Positions 35,201 through 50,200 of a stretch of DNA of 64,000 nt are shown one piece after another. Origin of the DNA: Cinnamomum chago. Lineage: Eukaryota > Streptophyta > Magnoliopsida > Laurales > Lauraceae. Position 1 is the stretch's first letter. Each line of letters opens with the position of its first letter. Location of the stretch: contig CP142453.1 of assembly GCA_038049695.1 (NCBI GenBank), positions 109,963,501 to 110,027,500 on the forward strand, in the 5' to 3' direction. The position numbers and the translations under genes are program-made. Below the pieces are notes generated by a model that worked only from the letters and a program-made list of their open reading frames with translations, was not told where the DNA came from and searched no databases.

Positions 35201-38200
35201 CTATATATCAGCTGTGTGGCTTCTTCCACAAATCTTTGGGCCCTCATCATGGATGCAGGAACAGGTTTCTCAGATCAGGTTTATGAACTGTCTGCTGTCT
35301 TCTTACATAAGGTTAGTTTTATGGAGTGTTACTGTTATTTGTCAAATTTTATATGTATACCTATAACTGGAACAACTGTTAACTTTGATCTTGGATCCTC
35401 ATCAGGACTGGATAATGGAACAGTGGGAAAAGAATTACTACATTAGTTCAATAGCTGGTGCTAACAATGGGAGTTCCTTGGTTGTTATGTCCAAAGGTTT
35501 GTTGAGAGCCATATATATTGTAAGATTTCCTCAATTTATGATTTTTCATATGGCGTTCGAAGTTGAAAGTACCCGTTCAGTGCATTGCCTGCTTTGTCTC
35601 ATTCCTGTTGGGTATATAAGCCTTAGCTTACTTTCACCATATTCCATGCCTCTCTATCATTTTGAAAATGGTCGTGGTTGCAGAACTTCTGCCACTAGTC
35701 CTTTTGTTCTGTTATGATTTCTTGACATTTGCAGCAATTGTGGTTTGGAATTATTTTCTTGCATCTTGCAGAGAACTACATGAACAAATTTGACTGGTAA
35801 GCCATTGTTGATAGGGCCTGTTTTAACTTATGGTTTTAAAATCTAAGAGTTAATGCATGGCCATGGTTCAAAATAGTGACCGATATGGCGAGGCCCCCCT
35901 GTTCAGTATTTTGCGCTGGGCCACTTTATTGCTGTAGCAACCAGTAGCCAGTGTATTTTGTTATAATGGCTGCTACGTAGCTGGGTTTCATTTTTTTTTT
36001 TTTTACTGATTCTTTTTCCATAACAACCCAGAGCCAGTGTATTTTTTCATAATGGCCGCTACGTAGCTGGTTTTCATCAAATTTTTTTTATTCTTCCCTT
36101 CCCCCCTCCATGATACACTTGAAAATGCCGTTTCACTTGTGGATTTATTTTTCTTAGATTGATCTCAAATTGTTTATTTTATTTATTTATTTTTTAATTT
36201 TGGGGGATTTAAATTTTTTTTTTTTTTTTATAAAATTTTTCCTCCAAGTGGCCCACCAAATTGCATCCTAATGCATTCTAACTTGTAGATATATGTTTCC
36301 AATAGATCAAAACGAGTTGTTTGAGCTTTTTTTTAAAATCTTTTTGTTATTTATTTTGGATTTTTTTTTGAATGAACTTTTCTCAATATGGAGCCAATCA
36401 AATCACATCCAAGTGCATTCTAACTTGTAGATCTATGTTTTCCAATTCTCAACAAACTTACATTAGTCCATTGATGAAAGGTGTTTTGTCATTGGTGTCT
36501 GAACTTCACACTTAATGTAAACATTACTTTATACTTCTTGTGTTTTATGCGGCTGTCCTAATTGCTTGTTTTTGAGTTTAGGATTTAGAAATGCATATAG
36601 TGATGAAGTTTTTCTGACATTGTTTGATTAGTAGCGTTTTATTAGTTTCCAACTTAATATGGATGACCAACATAAACATATGTGGACAAATTAATCAATA
36701 TTGTTATTTTATAATCATATAGCGATACAAGTTCTCTATTCAATGAGGGGTCTATAGCAATGAGATGTGCTCTATGGCCTCAAATCTTGTTTACTAATGA
36801 AATAGGTTAAATTCTAGTGTCCTCTATGGCCCCATATCTTGACTGTTTCTGTTTAATGTGCCGTCTTTGTAGGTTTGGGGTTGTGGCCCATGGGTCTGGG
36901 AATCCTGTCTAGCTCCTAATGGCACTAGGTCAAATGTTTGGAAGGATATGTGAAAAAGTAGAGACATTTCCTTTGAGGTTCTATGATGCCCAGATATGGC
37001 ATGAATATGGCAGGCTATGATGCCCAGATACGGCATGGCTACGATAGGGACATGACACGGATAAAAAGTGAAGTATTGGATATGATACGACACGATACGT
37101 TGCCCCGTTTTGAAGTATACGTGCATCATAGACGGCAGGACACACCATAGACACGACAGGGATACTGATTTTACACACAAAAAGTGAAGTATTGGATACG
37201 ATACGACACGATATGTTGCCCATTTTGAAGTATCCGTGCATCATAGTTGAGGTTGACCAGGGATCACCAAATGGCTTCTGGATTTGGGATCGTGTTAGAT
37301 AACCTTGATGCTCAACCCTCTTAGCTCTTTAGGGTTGCATGCCTGAATAATTCCACACTAGAAGAAAGATGAATTTTGGGGAAACAGTAAGTGGGGTATG
37401 GTTTTCAGAAGTGACATTCAATTTTGAAAAACTTATGTTCATGGAGTTCATGTGTGAATTGGACCAAGTAGCCGTATATCAAAATATTGTTTACAGAAGG
37501 TTTGGAAGATGGTTAGTAGTAGACGATTTTACTTGTAAGTTCGTCTCAAGAATATAACCGCTTCTTGGGATGGGGTTCCCAGGTGAGGCATTGTTGTAGC
37601 CCTGGAGTCGGTTTGTGTTGGCCCTTGGTCCATAGTGAGTGTTAAAAATTCTAAAAAAGGAAGCTATAAGTGAAAAAATAAACCCATATACATCTGGATT
37701 TGACTGGTTTCATTTCTTAATAATGAATCAAAGTATGATATTCTTGAGGACTTGCTTATCGGTTTCCTTTTTTCCATTTGTTTACCTTCTTTAAATAGTT
37801 AATAGTTTGTATTAAAAAACTAGTGAAGATTGAATCAATCATTTAAAATTTAAAATTTGAACTGGTAAACCAAGATGCATAGCACATAACTCATGATTCA
37901 TGACATAACCACATAATGGTTATGGTCAATTCAAGTTAAAAGTTTAGTAAATGCACTGTGCTCATTTGAATAGTCAGTCATTGTTTAATAAATCGACTAT
38001 TGAAATACGATTACTTGAAACTCAAATCTTCTTTTCCTGTGTTGGCCTGTCAAATCTCCATCTCCATGACCACTCATGAGCCATCATTGAACTTAATAAC
38101 CATTTGGAGAATCTACCAGCCTGAATATCATCATCCTCGTGATTTTTCCTCTCCTTTGGCCCTAATCCATTCCGAAAGATGAAGTTGGAGCACTGCTAAA

Positions 38201-41200
38201 AAAAAAGAAGGTGAAGGTGGAGAAAGCCCCTTACTTTTACAGTGTAGACTGTGTAGTTGTTATCCGACGATCAATAACCATGAGGTAGTTGCTGTCGCTC
38301 TTGCTTTTGCCACTCGCCAGTGCTCCCAATAAGTTAGTTGTCCTATTTTTGCCCGTCGATAGCCATGTCCCTGGGCCATATGATTCATATCCTATATATA
38401 TATATTTCCAAACATATTTGAAGGGTCATATCATCGAAATTGCCATATGGAATCTACCATTGTTGCTGTATGACTTGCATTCCAAATTCGATAAGCCTTG
38501 ACTTCGATAGCTCAGGCTGGTCTTCAATAGGTCCACAAGTTGGCCCATTTGATCGCCCTTAAACTGGGGTTACATAGGTCCATGGGCTGGTCCACAACCT
38601 TGGCTCTGTCCATTACTCGCCAGGGAGGTGGTGCCTTGCCATCCTTGCTGTGGTTCCTCTCATCTGAACCATCAAAAGTCTTTCCTTTCACTATCCTTCC
38701 TGGTCCCAAGCAAATTAATGTTCAGGCCTATCGACCTTCTGCTAATCTGAGTTTTTGGAGCACTCTACTATGTTGATCTTCGCATTGTTTTGTTCAAGCC
38801 TAGATCCACCTGGATCAGTCTTGCAAAAAATTGGACATTCTAGTCTTATCCTTGAAGGCTAAAGAGAATGTAAAATTTCATTTTAGAACTTGATGGGAAG
38901 AAGAGAGACGACCACATATGGGGTGGGGCAGATGCATGTTGCTCAATGAGCCTGTAAATGCGATTTATGTAGCCCAACACGTACGGGTATGGATGAAAAT
39001 CGCTGTATCGGATCCTGTTGTGGTTTTTGCAGTGTGATAGTTTTTTACTCCAAAATAATTTGAGAAAAACCCCAAAACCCAAAATATCATGAAGTGAAAG
39101 AAAACAATATTTTTTTTCCCATTAGCAACAAGTATAAATTAAAATATCGGTGCCCCTAAGTCATAACATCCTATATCGCTGTTAAATGTTTAATTGTTAA
39201 ATATGTTAACTTTTTAGTGTTTAATTTCATTTGCCATCTTTATATTTATAAATACATCAATGCAGCCCTTTTCCAAATCCAAACCATTCAGAATAATAAA
39301 TATTAAAGGCCCTCCTCTTATATGGTCTTCTGAATTGCATTTTAAGAGGACTTAGGCCAATTGTTGAATTGATTATCCTGGAACACTTTCTTTTTCTCAA
39401 TATTTTATTAGTATATAAGTAAAATTTGTGAAAAACTTAGTCCCAATGCTTATTTGAATAAAGTTTGTTAGAGGACCATCCAAGAAGGGGCATTTTGAGC
39501 AGTATACATCTATCTTATGTGGGCCAGTTAGCTGAGTGCATTTAATTAAAGAAAGTACAAATTTTTAGAAAGTTGTGTATGCTCCATAGTGGGCCCATCT
39601 ATTTTCTATTAAAATGTGGGATCCATAGGTCTAGAATGCGGGCCCCATTGTGAGCCCATGAATTTTGAATGTAGGCCTAGCTGGGGGTGGGGCATTTGCC
39701 AACATAGTCCAAGTCCTAATGTAGCAAAAAGGGACAAATCCCTTTAAAATGGGAAATTCCTTATTTGGGTGAAATCAAATTCCTTTCTCAGCTTTGGTAC
39801 TTCCAAAGTGGGATAGGCCAAAAGAGGAAAGGAGGGAAAAAAAAAAAAACACACCGAGAGGGAAGAAAAGAAGAGGGAGAGGAAGAGGAGCAGAAGGAGA
39901 GCATAAGCCATGGCAGGAGCACTGCACAGGAACGTACGCCTCCTTCCTTTTATCCTTTGTTTTTTTTTTTTTTTTTGTTTTTTTGTTTTTTTTCAGATCT
40001 TCATATCGTTTCTCCCTCCCTCTCTATCTTCGTCTCTCTTTCTATGTTTTACCCTAAGAACTGTTACAAAAAAACGTATTGGCCGATGCCAATATTTGTC
40101 CGATATTTATTGATATGATTGTAAAATTTTACTGTGCCGAGACTGAGACCGATATGCAATAGAATATCAGTTCTGTCATGGTTGATACCGGTACATATCA
40201 GCCGATAATTTGCATTTTAAAGTTATTGTTTTTGGCCATAATTTCTTGTACTAAAAGCTGAAAGAATTTGTCTTCCTATAAAAAGAAATGGATTTTTTTG
40301 AAAATAAAATAAAATAAAAATATAAACAGCGTTTCACTGCCCTTGTATTTCTCAATTAGCTGTCACCTTTTATTTTGTTCTTGGAAATTGGAATGTAGGT
40401 TGTTAATTGCCTTTTCGTTTTTGTTCTTTGTTGCTATTGGTGGCAAAGTGAATGGATAGTATTTTTTTGGATACGGCGTTTAATTTCTTTCGGAAAGGTA
40501 TGATATGACATGTTTCTACTTTGATTTGATTAATTAATTATACTGTTATTGTATGTCATGTGTTCTAGAGTTTATTTATTTATTTTTGAAATGGAGTTTA
40601 TTTGTTTATGTATTGAGATGGATACAGTTTATTTATTTGGATCACACTCGTGTTTATATACTTTATGCATTCATAGATGCAATTTTTTTATATTGAAAAT
40701 TTTTAGACTCTTTTAAAAAAATCTTTTTAACTAATTGGTTGGCGAAAATTCATTTGCTTATATTATTGTTGAAATATCTTTTGGATGTATAGCTCGTCAT
40801 GGTTGCCTCTTGACATGTGGGTGCTATAATTGTTGTAGGAACTCCTTACACCCAGCAGTCGTATAAAGTGAGTGAATCATTTCCTTTCAAGTGGATAAAT
40901 AAAAAATGGAAAGAAGGTTTCCATGTTACGTCAATGACCACTGCTGGCAGCCGCTGGGGTGTTGTAATGTCTAGGAACTCTGGTTTTTCTGACCAGGTAT
41001 GATCCCATCCATTTACGAGGGAAGCTTAATCCAATCACACAATTTACTGCATGTACTCTAGCTCTGCTCATAAGCAAATTCTCCGATCCTCAGTAAAACT
41101 TTAATTCGTTTTCAATTTTTTCCTCAAATGTTGAAAGAAGTATGAACTGTAAATACCCAACTGGGTGTTGGCTCGGTGGTTAGGACACTGAGTTTGCTCC

Positions 41201-44200
41201 CTAGAGGTCCTGGCATCGATTTCCCTGTGCGTTACCGTCCCCCGTCTGTGTGGGTGCGGGCGTGGGGCCCAGGGATTAGTCCCGCCTAAGGTGGGGATAC
41301 CCCGAGATATCATAAAAAAAGAGAGTATGAACTGTAAATGTGACTGGACAATGCTGCTGCTTTTAATTTTCTCTCTGATAGAACTGTTAATGAGGCTGAT
41401 AAAGATATGGATAATGAATCAGTATCGGGATTGGGAACACAACCCATCCTTTTGAAACCCAGGAGGCAATAACATGCAATTCATATTTAAATTATGGCTT
41501 TCATTACAAAAAGTTCACAAGATGCTCATGACTTAAGAGTTAAGACTTCAGAGAACTGTTAAGTCATTTTGAAAGGTCTGGTGTCCTTTTCAGTGGCGAG
41601 CACACCACATCATACTCAATTTTCTTTTGAGAGACAATGAACCTTCATTTGTAGTAAAGAATAAAAGATACAACAATCTAAGGTCCATGAAGAGATGGAT
41701 GTTAGGTCAACGGGACAATATCTGGGGAAGGAAAGGAATAAATTCTACACCAAATATTTCACGATGGGAACTCCCATGAGTAGTTTACAAAATATATTTG
41801 TATCTTCTTGTAATAACATTTTATCGTCTTTATCTTTCATATCATTGCTGTCAATTGGCTACTCAGTTGGCCAATATATAAATTCATTGTACCAAATATA
41901 ATTACTGTTCCCACTTCCACTTAGAGCTTACCATGTTGATTCTGCTATTTTATGGGCCTTGTTTCTAATGCAGGTTGTCGAGCTAGATTTTCTTTACCCA
42001 AGCGAAGGAATACACCGGCGGTGGGAAAGTGGTTACAGGATAACCTCCACTGCTGCTACACCAGATCAAGCCGCTTTCATCCTGAGCATACCAAAACGCA
42101 AAGTGATGGATGAAACACAAGAAACTCTTCGCACCTCTGCCTTTCCAAGCACCCATGTGAAGGTATGCTCATCTGAAGTGGTCAAAACAAATTATTGCAT
42201 TCTTTTCATCTCTCAACAAGACAAAAACACAATCACAACCCAAATCTGAATGGACTTTACTTCCCTAATCAATCTCCACAGTTACTGCAAAATGAGTTTT
42301 TGGGAGTTTATTGACGTTCTACATAACCTAACGCCTGCACAAACACATTTTGGAAATTGCTTATTTCTGACTGCTGCTTTGTCACTGTGGTCTTAGTCTT
42401 TTCTTGTTAAGCTAATCATTACAATTTTTTTAAGTTATTCTTAACAACATTCTATTAACTAAAGTTCTAATATATTATAGGAGCCTGTGGCACAGTTCAA
42501 TGATGCTCACTATTTCAACCTTGAGGTGGTTGTAGGTTCAAGTCATTTTTTTTATCAGTGTGGTTTCAAGACGTTATCAATCAAGAAATAAAAGAAGTGA
42601 GAATATAGCAAGTATTATTGGCGTCAAGGTGGATTGGTTCTTGGCACCAAGAGGTCCAAGACTTGAAAAAGCGTTTGCCCATGTGCAAAAGTGGATATCC
42701 GGGGCTGTTTTATTAACATAATCAAACACAACCAGAGTCCCTCATGGAGTTATTTCTAGGAGGGGTTGTTTTGCCCTCATATTTGGGAACAATGTCATGG
42801 AATTCATGATGTTAATGTGACGAAAGTTATACGCTGGCTGTCAGCCTGATCCAGCCCTCATTTATCCGGGCTTGTGACGGGCAGTAAAGTGCAGTATGGT
42901 GATGGTGATGCAAAGTCTAAAGCATGCAATGACCTACAACAAGTTGGGAACAGGAGAAGGGCAAAATGATTGTTAGAAGCTCGCAAGAATGAGAAAGGGA
43001 AAAGTAAGGACTTAGATTATGTCAGATGTACAAAGAGCAACAACCAAAAGGTTTTAGTGATGGACAATGATATTTTAATAAGGTACAAAGAATATTTAAA
43101 CAAATTTTTAAATGAAAAGAATATTTAAACAAAATTTTTAATGAAGATTCTGTAAGAGGCTTAGGAACGAGAGTGGGTACTTCATTAGTAGGTCTATAAA
43201 GAGCAACAACCAAAAGGTTTTAGTGATGGACAGTGATATTTTAAAAAGGTATAAAGAATATTTTAACAAATTTTTAAATGAAGGTTCTGTAAGAGGGCTT
43301 TGGAACGAGAGCGGGTACTTTGTTAGTAGGTCATACCTTCTACTGTGGCATTAGGATAATAGAACTGAAAAAAGTATTGGAAAGAATGAGGACATTGAAG
43401 GCTACGGGGCTAGATGGCATTCTGACTGAGTCTTGTAAATGCTTAGGATAAAGTGGTGAGTTTTGTTAACTATGCTCTTCAATACGATATTAAAGAGAAA
43501 GAAAATGCTGGTTGAGTAGTGAAGACGTTTTGTAGTGCCTAATTCAAGAACAAATGAGATGTACAGTGTTGCACCAATTATTATGGGATTAAACTTACGA
43601 GTCACACGCACACTATGTAGGAGTAATGGATCAAGAATGCAAAGAAAAGCCAAGATATCCGAAAATCAATTTGGTTTCATGCTAGGGTGATTAACTTTGG
43701 AAGCTATCTTCTCGCTTTAGACATTTAAAGAAAAAGTATCAAGAGAAGATGCAAAATCTTCATATGGTCTTCATCAATCTAGAGAAAGCCTACAACTTGG
43801 TCGCTTATAGATTTGATTTGGTGGATTTTAGATAAGAGGGTCTCAAGAGGTTATACTGACATCATTAAAGACATGTATGAGGGATCAACAACTCGTTCAA
43901 GAACTACCTACGATAGGAAGATGAGTGAGTTTTCAGCGAATATAGGCTCGCATCATAGGTCAGCATTAAGCTCTTATTTCTTTGCAATGATTATTGATGA
44001 GTTCACATTCAATATGAGGTACCTTAGTGTATGTTGTTTGCAGATGATATAGTGTTGGTTGACAAATTGAGAGATGGTGTGAGTGTGAAACTTGAGAGAT
44101 TGTGGGAGGGTTAAGAATTAAAGGGCTTTAAAATGAGTCGTACAAAGACAAAAGATATGAATTGCAAGTGGGGATGTGCTGAGAGGTATTAGTGTCAGGC

Positions 44201-47200
44201 TTGGGTCAAATTTGCATGATATTTTCACTTTTGGACCTTTGGACATGCAGAATCTAGTTTTCACCCCTATATAGTGTTAAAGGTCCTTTCATGACCTATC
44301 TCTGCCCAAAGAACGAGAACTGTTTGGTCAAAGGGTGTACTGTTTTGAGGGCCTCAAAGTTGTCAGAATCCTAGCAGCCATCATATATAGTTGGGTTATT
44401 GATGCAGCGTAGACCTTATGGCCAGATGTGTAGGGCCCACTTAGATTTAGGTTATTTTATTAACTAATTATAGGTTATTAGTTTCTGATTTTATTTAAAT
44501 AATTTTATTTAGGATTAGATTTCCAATTTATTTAGTTTCCTAGTTTAATTAGGTTTCTTATGGCTTAAGTCTTCTTTTACTATTTATATGGCATTGTACA
44601 AGATTATTTTTAGAGTTGATTAATGAAATTGGGTTTTCCCATTGAGGTGCGTTATCGTTTATTTTCTCTTCGGAGATTGATTGCGTCTTAGGACACGTGC
44701 TTCGGCATCCATTGTGCTTTTAGCACTTCCCATGCAAGCCCTAACCCTAGGCCTGCATCAATTGGTATTACAGCCAAACGATCATTACGATCAATCGGCG
44801 TTGGTAACCCCTATCCGTCCATCCCATCCTCACCCATCCCCATCGTCAATCAGGATCACCATATACCGTCTATCCTGTTCATCTTCCATCGCCTACAATC
44901 TTTTCCCACGTCACCCTCTCGCTGCCAGAAACCTATCTAGCCCTAGCTGCTGCCCAAAACTCATCTCAACCTATTCGCCAATACACTATTGTCTTTCCTG
45001 CCACCTCCCTACCAATCCGTGATAAAAAAATAAAAAAATCCTCGTCCAAAATCCCAAACCCAACCCGACCCACTCGTCCGTCACCATCTCCATCCCCAGC
45101 CCTTTCCCAGTCCACCCACTAGCCGAAACCCCCCTTTCGGCCAATACCGGAGCCTCCAAAAAAAAAAAAAAAAAGCCCGTCAGCCCAATCCCCATCTTTG
45201 ACCCCATTCTCAGGTCCCTTGATCTAGACCACCGGCCCTGTATCCCAGACATCCCAGAATCAGATCCTATCCCACCCACGTCATCCACGCAACAGGAGGG
45301 AAAAAAAAAAAAAAAAAAAAAAAACTGCCACAACTCCAGAAACCCCATCGCCCGCCCTCTTCCAGAAACCCCATCACCAGCACTGCCTCCAACCCAAATC
45401 ACCACAGCAACCCAGAAAAGAAAAGGAGAGAGAAGAAGCAGCAGAGAAAAGAGTAGAAAAAGAAAGAAGAAGAGGCAGAAAGGTGAATTGTGCACTGTAG
45501 TTGCCAGCCGTAAAAGCTGTCGCCACCAACAGCCACGCTCTCATCTCTTTCTCACGTTGCCAGCGAAGAGAGAAAAGGCTCTTTGTTTTGTTTTTTTTTT
45601 TTTTGTTCTCCCCTTCGACCAGCAATCAACAGGAGATTCAAGTCTCTCATTTTTCCCCTTTTGACACAAAAGTCAAGAGAAAGGAGAGAGATTGAGTCTC
45701 CCACATGTCCGATTGGGTCTACAAATATCCAGTCTCCATTACTCTGTGGGCCTACGTTAATTGGGCCTTGTTTCTAGATCCGAGTCAGTTTGGGTCGAGT
45801 CAGGTCTACATTTTGAAGGATCCAAGTCTGTTTGAAGCCCAGTAAAGTTGTGCTGACATCATCTCTGCATTAGCACATCTGATCAACAACAGATTTGACC
45901 CGATCAACGGTTGAGATTTCTTTTTACGATATCCAGCACATCCACCGTTCGATTTCAGATCCGTTTTTGCTATTGTAATTGTGAAGAGTATATCTACAGT
46001 TAAGGTCAGTCCATTCTCAAGTCAAGATGCAATTCGATATCAGTAGATTTTACAATAATCTTCAAAGACTCAAATATGTGACTAAATATGGAATCTGGTA
46101 TGTTGAGAATGAAGTCTATTTTCGGTCCTTTATTGATTTAAGACGAGAATTATCTGTTCTTGACTATGGTGACATGTTTGCATGGCTCCAAGACAAGTGT
46201 GGATTAGAAGATGATGAAGAACATGATTTCATTAGTTTTGTAAGAGGCTTGAGACCGGACACAGTGGAGAGAATGTGTGACTGCAAGACCATTCATGAGG
46301 CATATTGGGAAGCAATTCGTGTGGAGCGGATGCTTAAAAGGTCTCATATAGTGGAAGTTACTCCTCAAGAAGAAAAGTCGTCTCACGTAACGTAACTGAC
46401 CATGTCGAGGAACCAGTGCTAGCGGATATGCAAACCGATCAGCCAGAGTTAGACACAGAAGATTCTACATCTACGGTTGGCCTTGAAATTTCTCCTTTTG
46501 AGTACAAATAATTTCCAAGTGAAGAGCAAGTTGTTGATACTCCCCACATAAGCTCTCAAATTGATTGTCTTTATGGATCACCAATGGCAATCAGGAGATC
46601 AAGAACGGCTAGTCAGATATTGTGATTTGATGGTGCAAATTCTACAAGTAAATCATCCAACAGGTCGATGCATATCAACACAAATTTCACCCATCAAAAG
46701 CAGTTTTACATGGAGCTCTACACGAAGTTGTAGATCAATCGATGAATCAAAAGTTCGTTATATTGATATTTGAGGTGGACATTTTCCGAACTCGAGGTCG
46801 AGTTCTTTGTTTTTCAAGTGGGGGAGAATGATGCAGCGTAGACCTCATGGCCACATGTGTAAGGCCCACTTAGATTTAGGATATTTTATTAACTAATTAT
46901 AGGTTATTAGTTTCTGATTTTATTTAAAGAATTTTATTTAGAATTAGATTTCCAATTTATTTAGTTTCTTAGTTTAATTAGGTTTCTTAGGGCTTAAGTC
47001 TTCTTTTACTATTTATATGGCATTGTACAAGATTATTTTTAGAGTTTATTAATGAAATTGATTTTCCCATTGAGGTGCGTCCTCATTTATTGTCTCTTTG
47101 GAGATTGATTGTGTCTTAGGACACGTGCTTCGGCACCCATTGTGCTTTTAGCACTTCCCACGCAAGCCCTAACCCTAGGCCTGCATCAGTTATGTGCCAA

Positions 47201-50200
47201 TTTTGTATGATCACTCCAAGGGCATATAAAACTTAGATGAATGTCAAATTTGGATGAGTACTAATTCAAGTTGTTTTGGGGGTTGAGGTTAATGGGTTTA
47301 GGAGGTTCAGATTGATTGTGGGGTGGGCCAGGAAGACCTCACAGGCCAAGTCGTTTCACTGTTAGGGACGACCTATCCTAACCTGAAAAGATTCCACATC
47401 TATCTTGTGCAGTATAAACCTTGCACTTTTTTAAGATGCCTAAAGGAATATTGGATATTGTGTGATTTGCCACTGCCTGAGATGAATTTTCAAAACCCCT
47501 TGTATTTTCTTTCGTTCAAAACCCCTTGTGTTTCCATTCGTTCCAAATCTCCCACATGATAATAGAAAAGGGGAGAAATGCACACATTAGGTTGTCCAAT
47601 ATTTATGGTGGTACTGACAGACATTGGGCACATTGTGACGTGAAATAAGAAAACTGGGAGGTGCTGCAAATCCCTCATTTGATTTAAGTTATTTTGTTTA
47701 TTGTTTATATTTTCATGTCCCTACCAAACTATTCGTAAATCCCTCATTTGGTTAAAATTATTCTGTTTACGGTTTTATATTTTTATGTGCCACCCAAACT
47801 ATAGTATAATACTAGCCTGAGCCCTGATATCTAAAAACCCATGATTTTGATGCAAGCTGCAGTTGAAAAGATGGACCTGATGGAATTAAATATCCGTGCA
47901 TGTCTGCTCTAGTGAATGTTCTTGAGATTATTCCTATGCATAGAGAGGACATGGTCCTACGATGGGACTGGTTATAGGATAGTTGGGTGCTGTGTTGCAT
48001 GAGTGCCAGTGTATGTATCAGAATCTGATACCATCATGGGGATATTCTGTAGAAAAATCAGACAAAGTGGTCTGGATTTGGCACAATTTTTAAGGTAATC
48101 TAAGTATGTCTATTTAAATTGAAATAATATGAAAAAGTAACACCAACAAAAGATAATGAGCAAATATGAATTAGGTGATAAACACACTGACATCTAATAA
48201 AATGTCAAATGACAATAAAAGAAAGGAGAAAAAGGGAAAGAAGTATGTCAATTATAATAATTGATGTTTAAAATTTTTAGAAGTCCAATGTGTCATGTAG
48301 AATTAGACACAATAATTCATGTTAATGTGTGATATATTACTCATTTCAGAACTCATCTGTCTAATCATCTTAACCAATAGTGGTTCAATGGGGAGGGCTT
48401 CAGCTTAGCAGTACCTTATCACCACACGCACACATGCACCCCACAGATACAGACAAGCAGTTCCATGAATGTCTGTTTATAACCATTAACGTGAACAGTC
48501 GAACATGGCTGGGAAGCAAGTTTGCTTAGATGAAGCAATTTGTGTAGGGATGTAAATGGCTTGGTCTTCGGTAGGAAACATATTTGACCTGGTACCGGAA
48601 CTATTTCTAAATGATGGTTCCGATTTTGGATCCAGTTTTGACTTGGAACCTGTTTTGTTGGTTCCAGACCCAGTTTTGATAAGAGGACCCGAATCCGGTT
48701 ATGACTAGAGGACTGGAATCTAGTTCCAAAACCGGTTCCGACTTCTTTTTCATTTTATTTTTTTTGCTTGAAGTATGGATGTCATTCAACTTAGAAATGT
48801 GCATCAATTCTACTACCTCCAAGACTAAACATAAAAATGACCTATGATGCTCAGATACGGGTACGAGTATGGACACAAATGCGAGGATTGTTGGTAGTTG
48901 GTACGACTGCACTTTTTAAAAATCTAGGTCATAGAATGGATACGGGCATCCGAAAATTTTCTTAGATGAAGCAATTTGTGTAGGGATGTAAGCGGCTCGG
49001 TATTGGGTCGGAAACATATTTGACCCGGTATCGGAACTATTTCTAAATGATGGTTCTGATTTCGACTTGGAACCTGTTTTGTTGGTTCCGAACCCAATTC
49101 TGATAAGAGGACCCGAATTCGGTTCTGACTAGAGGATTGTAATCTAATTCCAAAACTAGTTCTGACTTCTTTTTCATTTTTTTTTTTTTTTTGCTTGAAG
49201 TAACGATGTCATTCAACTTAGAAATGTGAATCAATTCTACGACCTCCAAGACTAAACATAAAAATGACCTATGATACTCAGATATTGGTACAAGTATGGA
49301 CACAGATACAGGGATGGTTGGTACGACTCCGCACTTTTGAAAATCTAGCTCACGGAATGGATACGGGTGTCCGAAAAATTTCTTTTTAAATCACTTTTGA
49401 ACTAATGAAACTATCATGGTTTACGTTACTTTTTAACAATTTTTATATTGACAAGTAAACAAATTAAAAGAATTAGTATGAAATAATGGACTTGGTAAGT
49501 AGGACATGCTAAAGTTGTACCCTAGAAGTATTGGTGCGGTATCGGGTATCAATACAAGTGTTGTATCGGTCCGATATGGATTTGTGGGGCTTATTCAAGT
49601 ATCTTGGTAGCATAGAAAATGACCAACTAAAGTTGATTTTGAGCTTCAATTTACAATATGAAAGATTCATTTTGTCGGTACTGGGTCCACGGGGTATGGC
49701 TTCGGAACTGGTCCTGTTTATCAATTAGAACTTAAATTGGGTTCTGGACCCGGACCTGTTTAAGAATCATAACCTGAAACAGGTTCCAAATCCGCTTTTT
49801 TACGGGTTGGAACCTCCGGATAATCGGAGTATCAGACGCCCGTTTACATCTCTAAATTTGTGTCTTATTTTTATGGCCTTCGTCATTTTCACTGCCAAAT
49901 GCTTTGATGTTACTGAGAAGGCCCGTCATGCTCTGTGCAGCACGTGGATTTGGAAATATAGGATATTAAAGTCTGAAGCTGTTATATTACATACACATGA
50001 AAATCTTTCGCTGAGAGGTGCCTCATGGAATTATGTGATTGGTAATTGTTTATAGGCCCCTGATGGGACCCCTTATTTTCAATCCAACCTTAAACTCACT
50101 ACATCCTTGAATTGAGTCTTCCCGATTTGACACTCATTGGACCTATACTTTCCATATTGAATTTCAAAAAAATTAAAACTAAATAAATCTGACATAACGA

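Noticed and set aside
36824..37244. Two short - strand frames rich in His/Tyr/Ser
   Set aside because: They coincide with the CTATGATGC inverted-repeat element and its duplication.
41155..41323. tRNA gene
   Set aside because: The A and B boxes are present, but there is no cloverleaf or acceptor stem, and the 16-bp duplication and A-rich tail identify a SINE.
44986..45495. 169-codon Phe/Gly-rich open frame on the - strand
   Set aside because: It runs across A-runs in the 5' part of the LTR retrotransposon and reads as homopolymers; no homology is evident.
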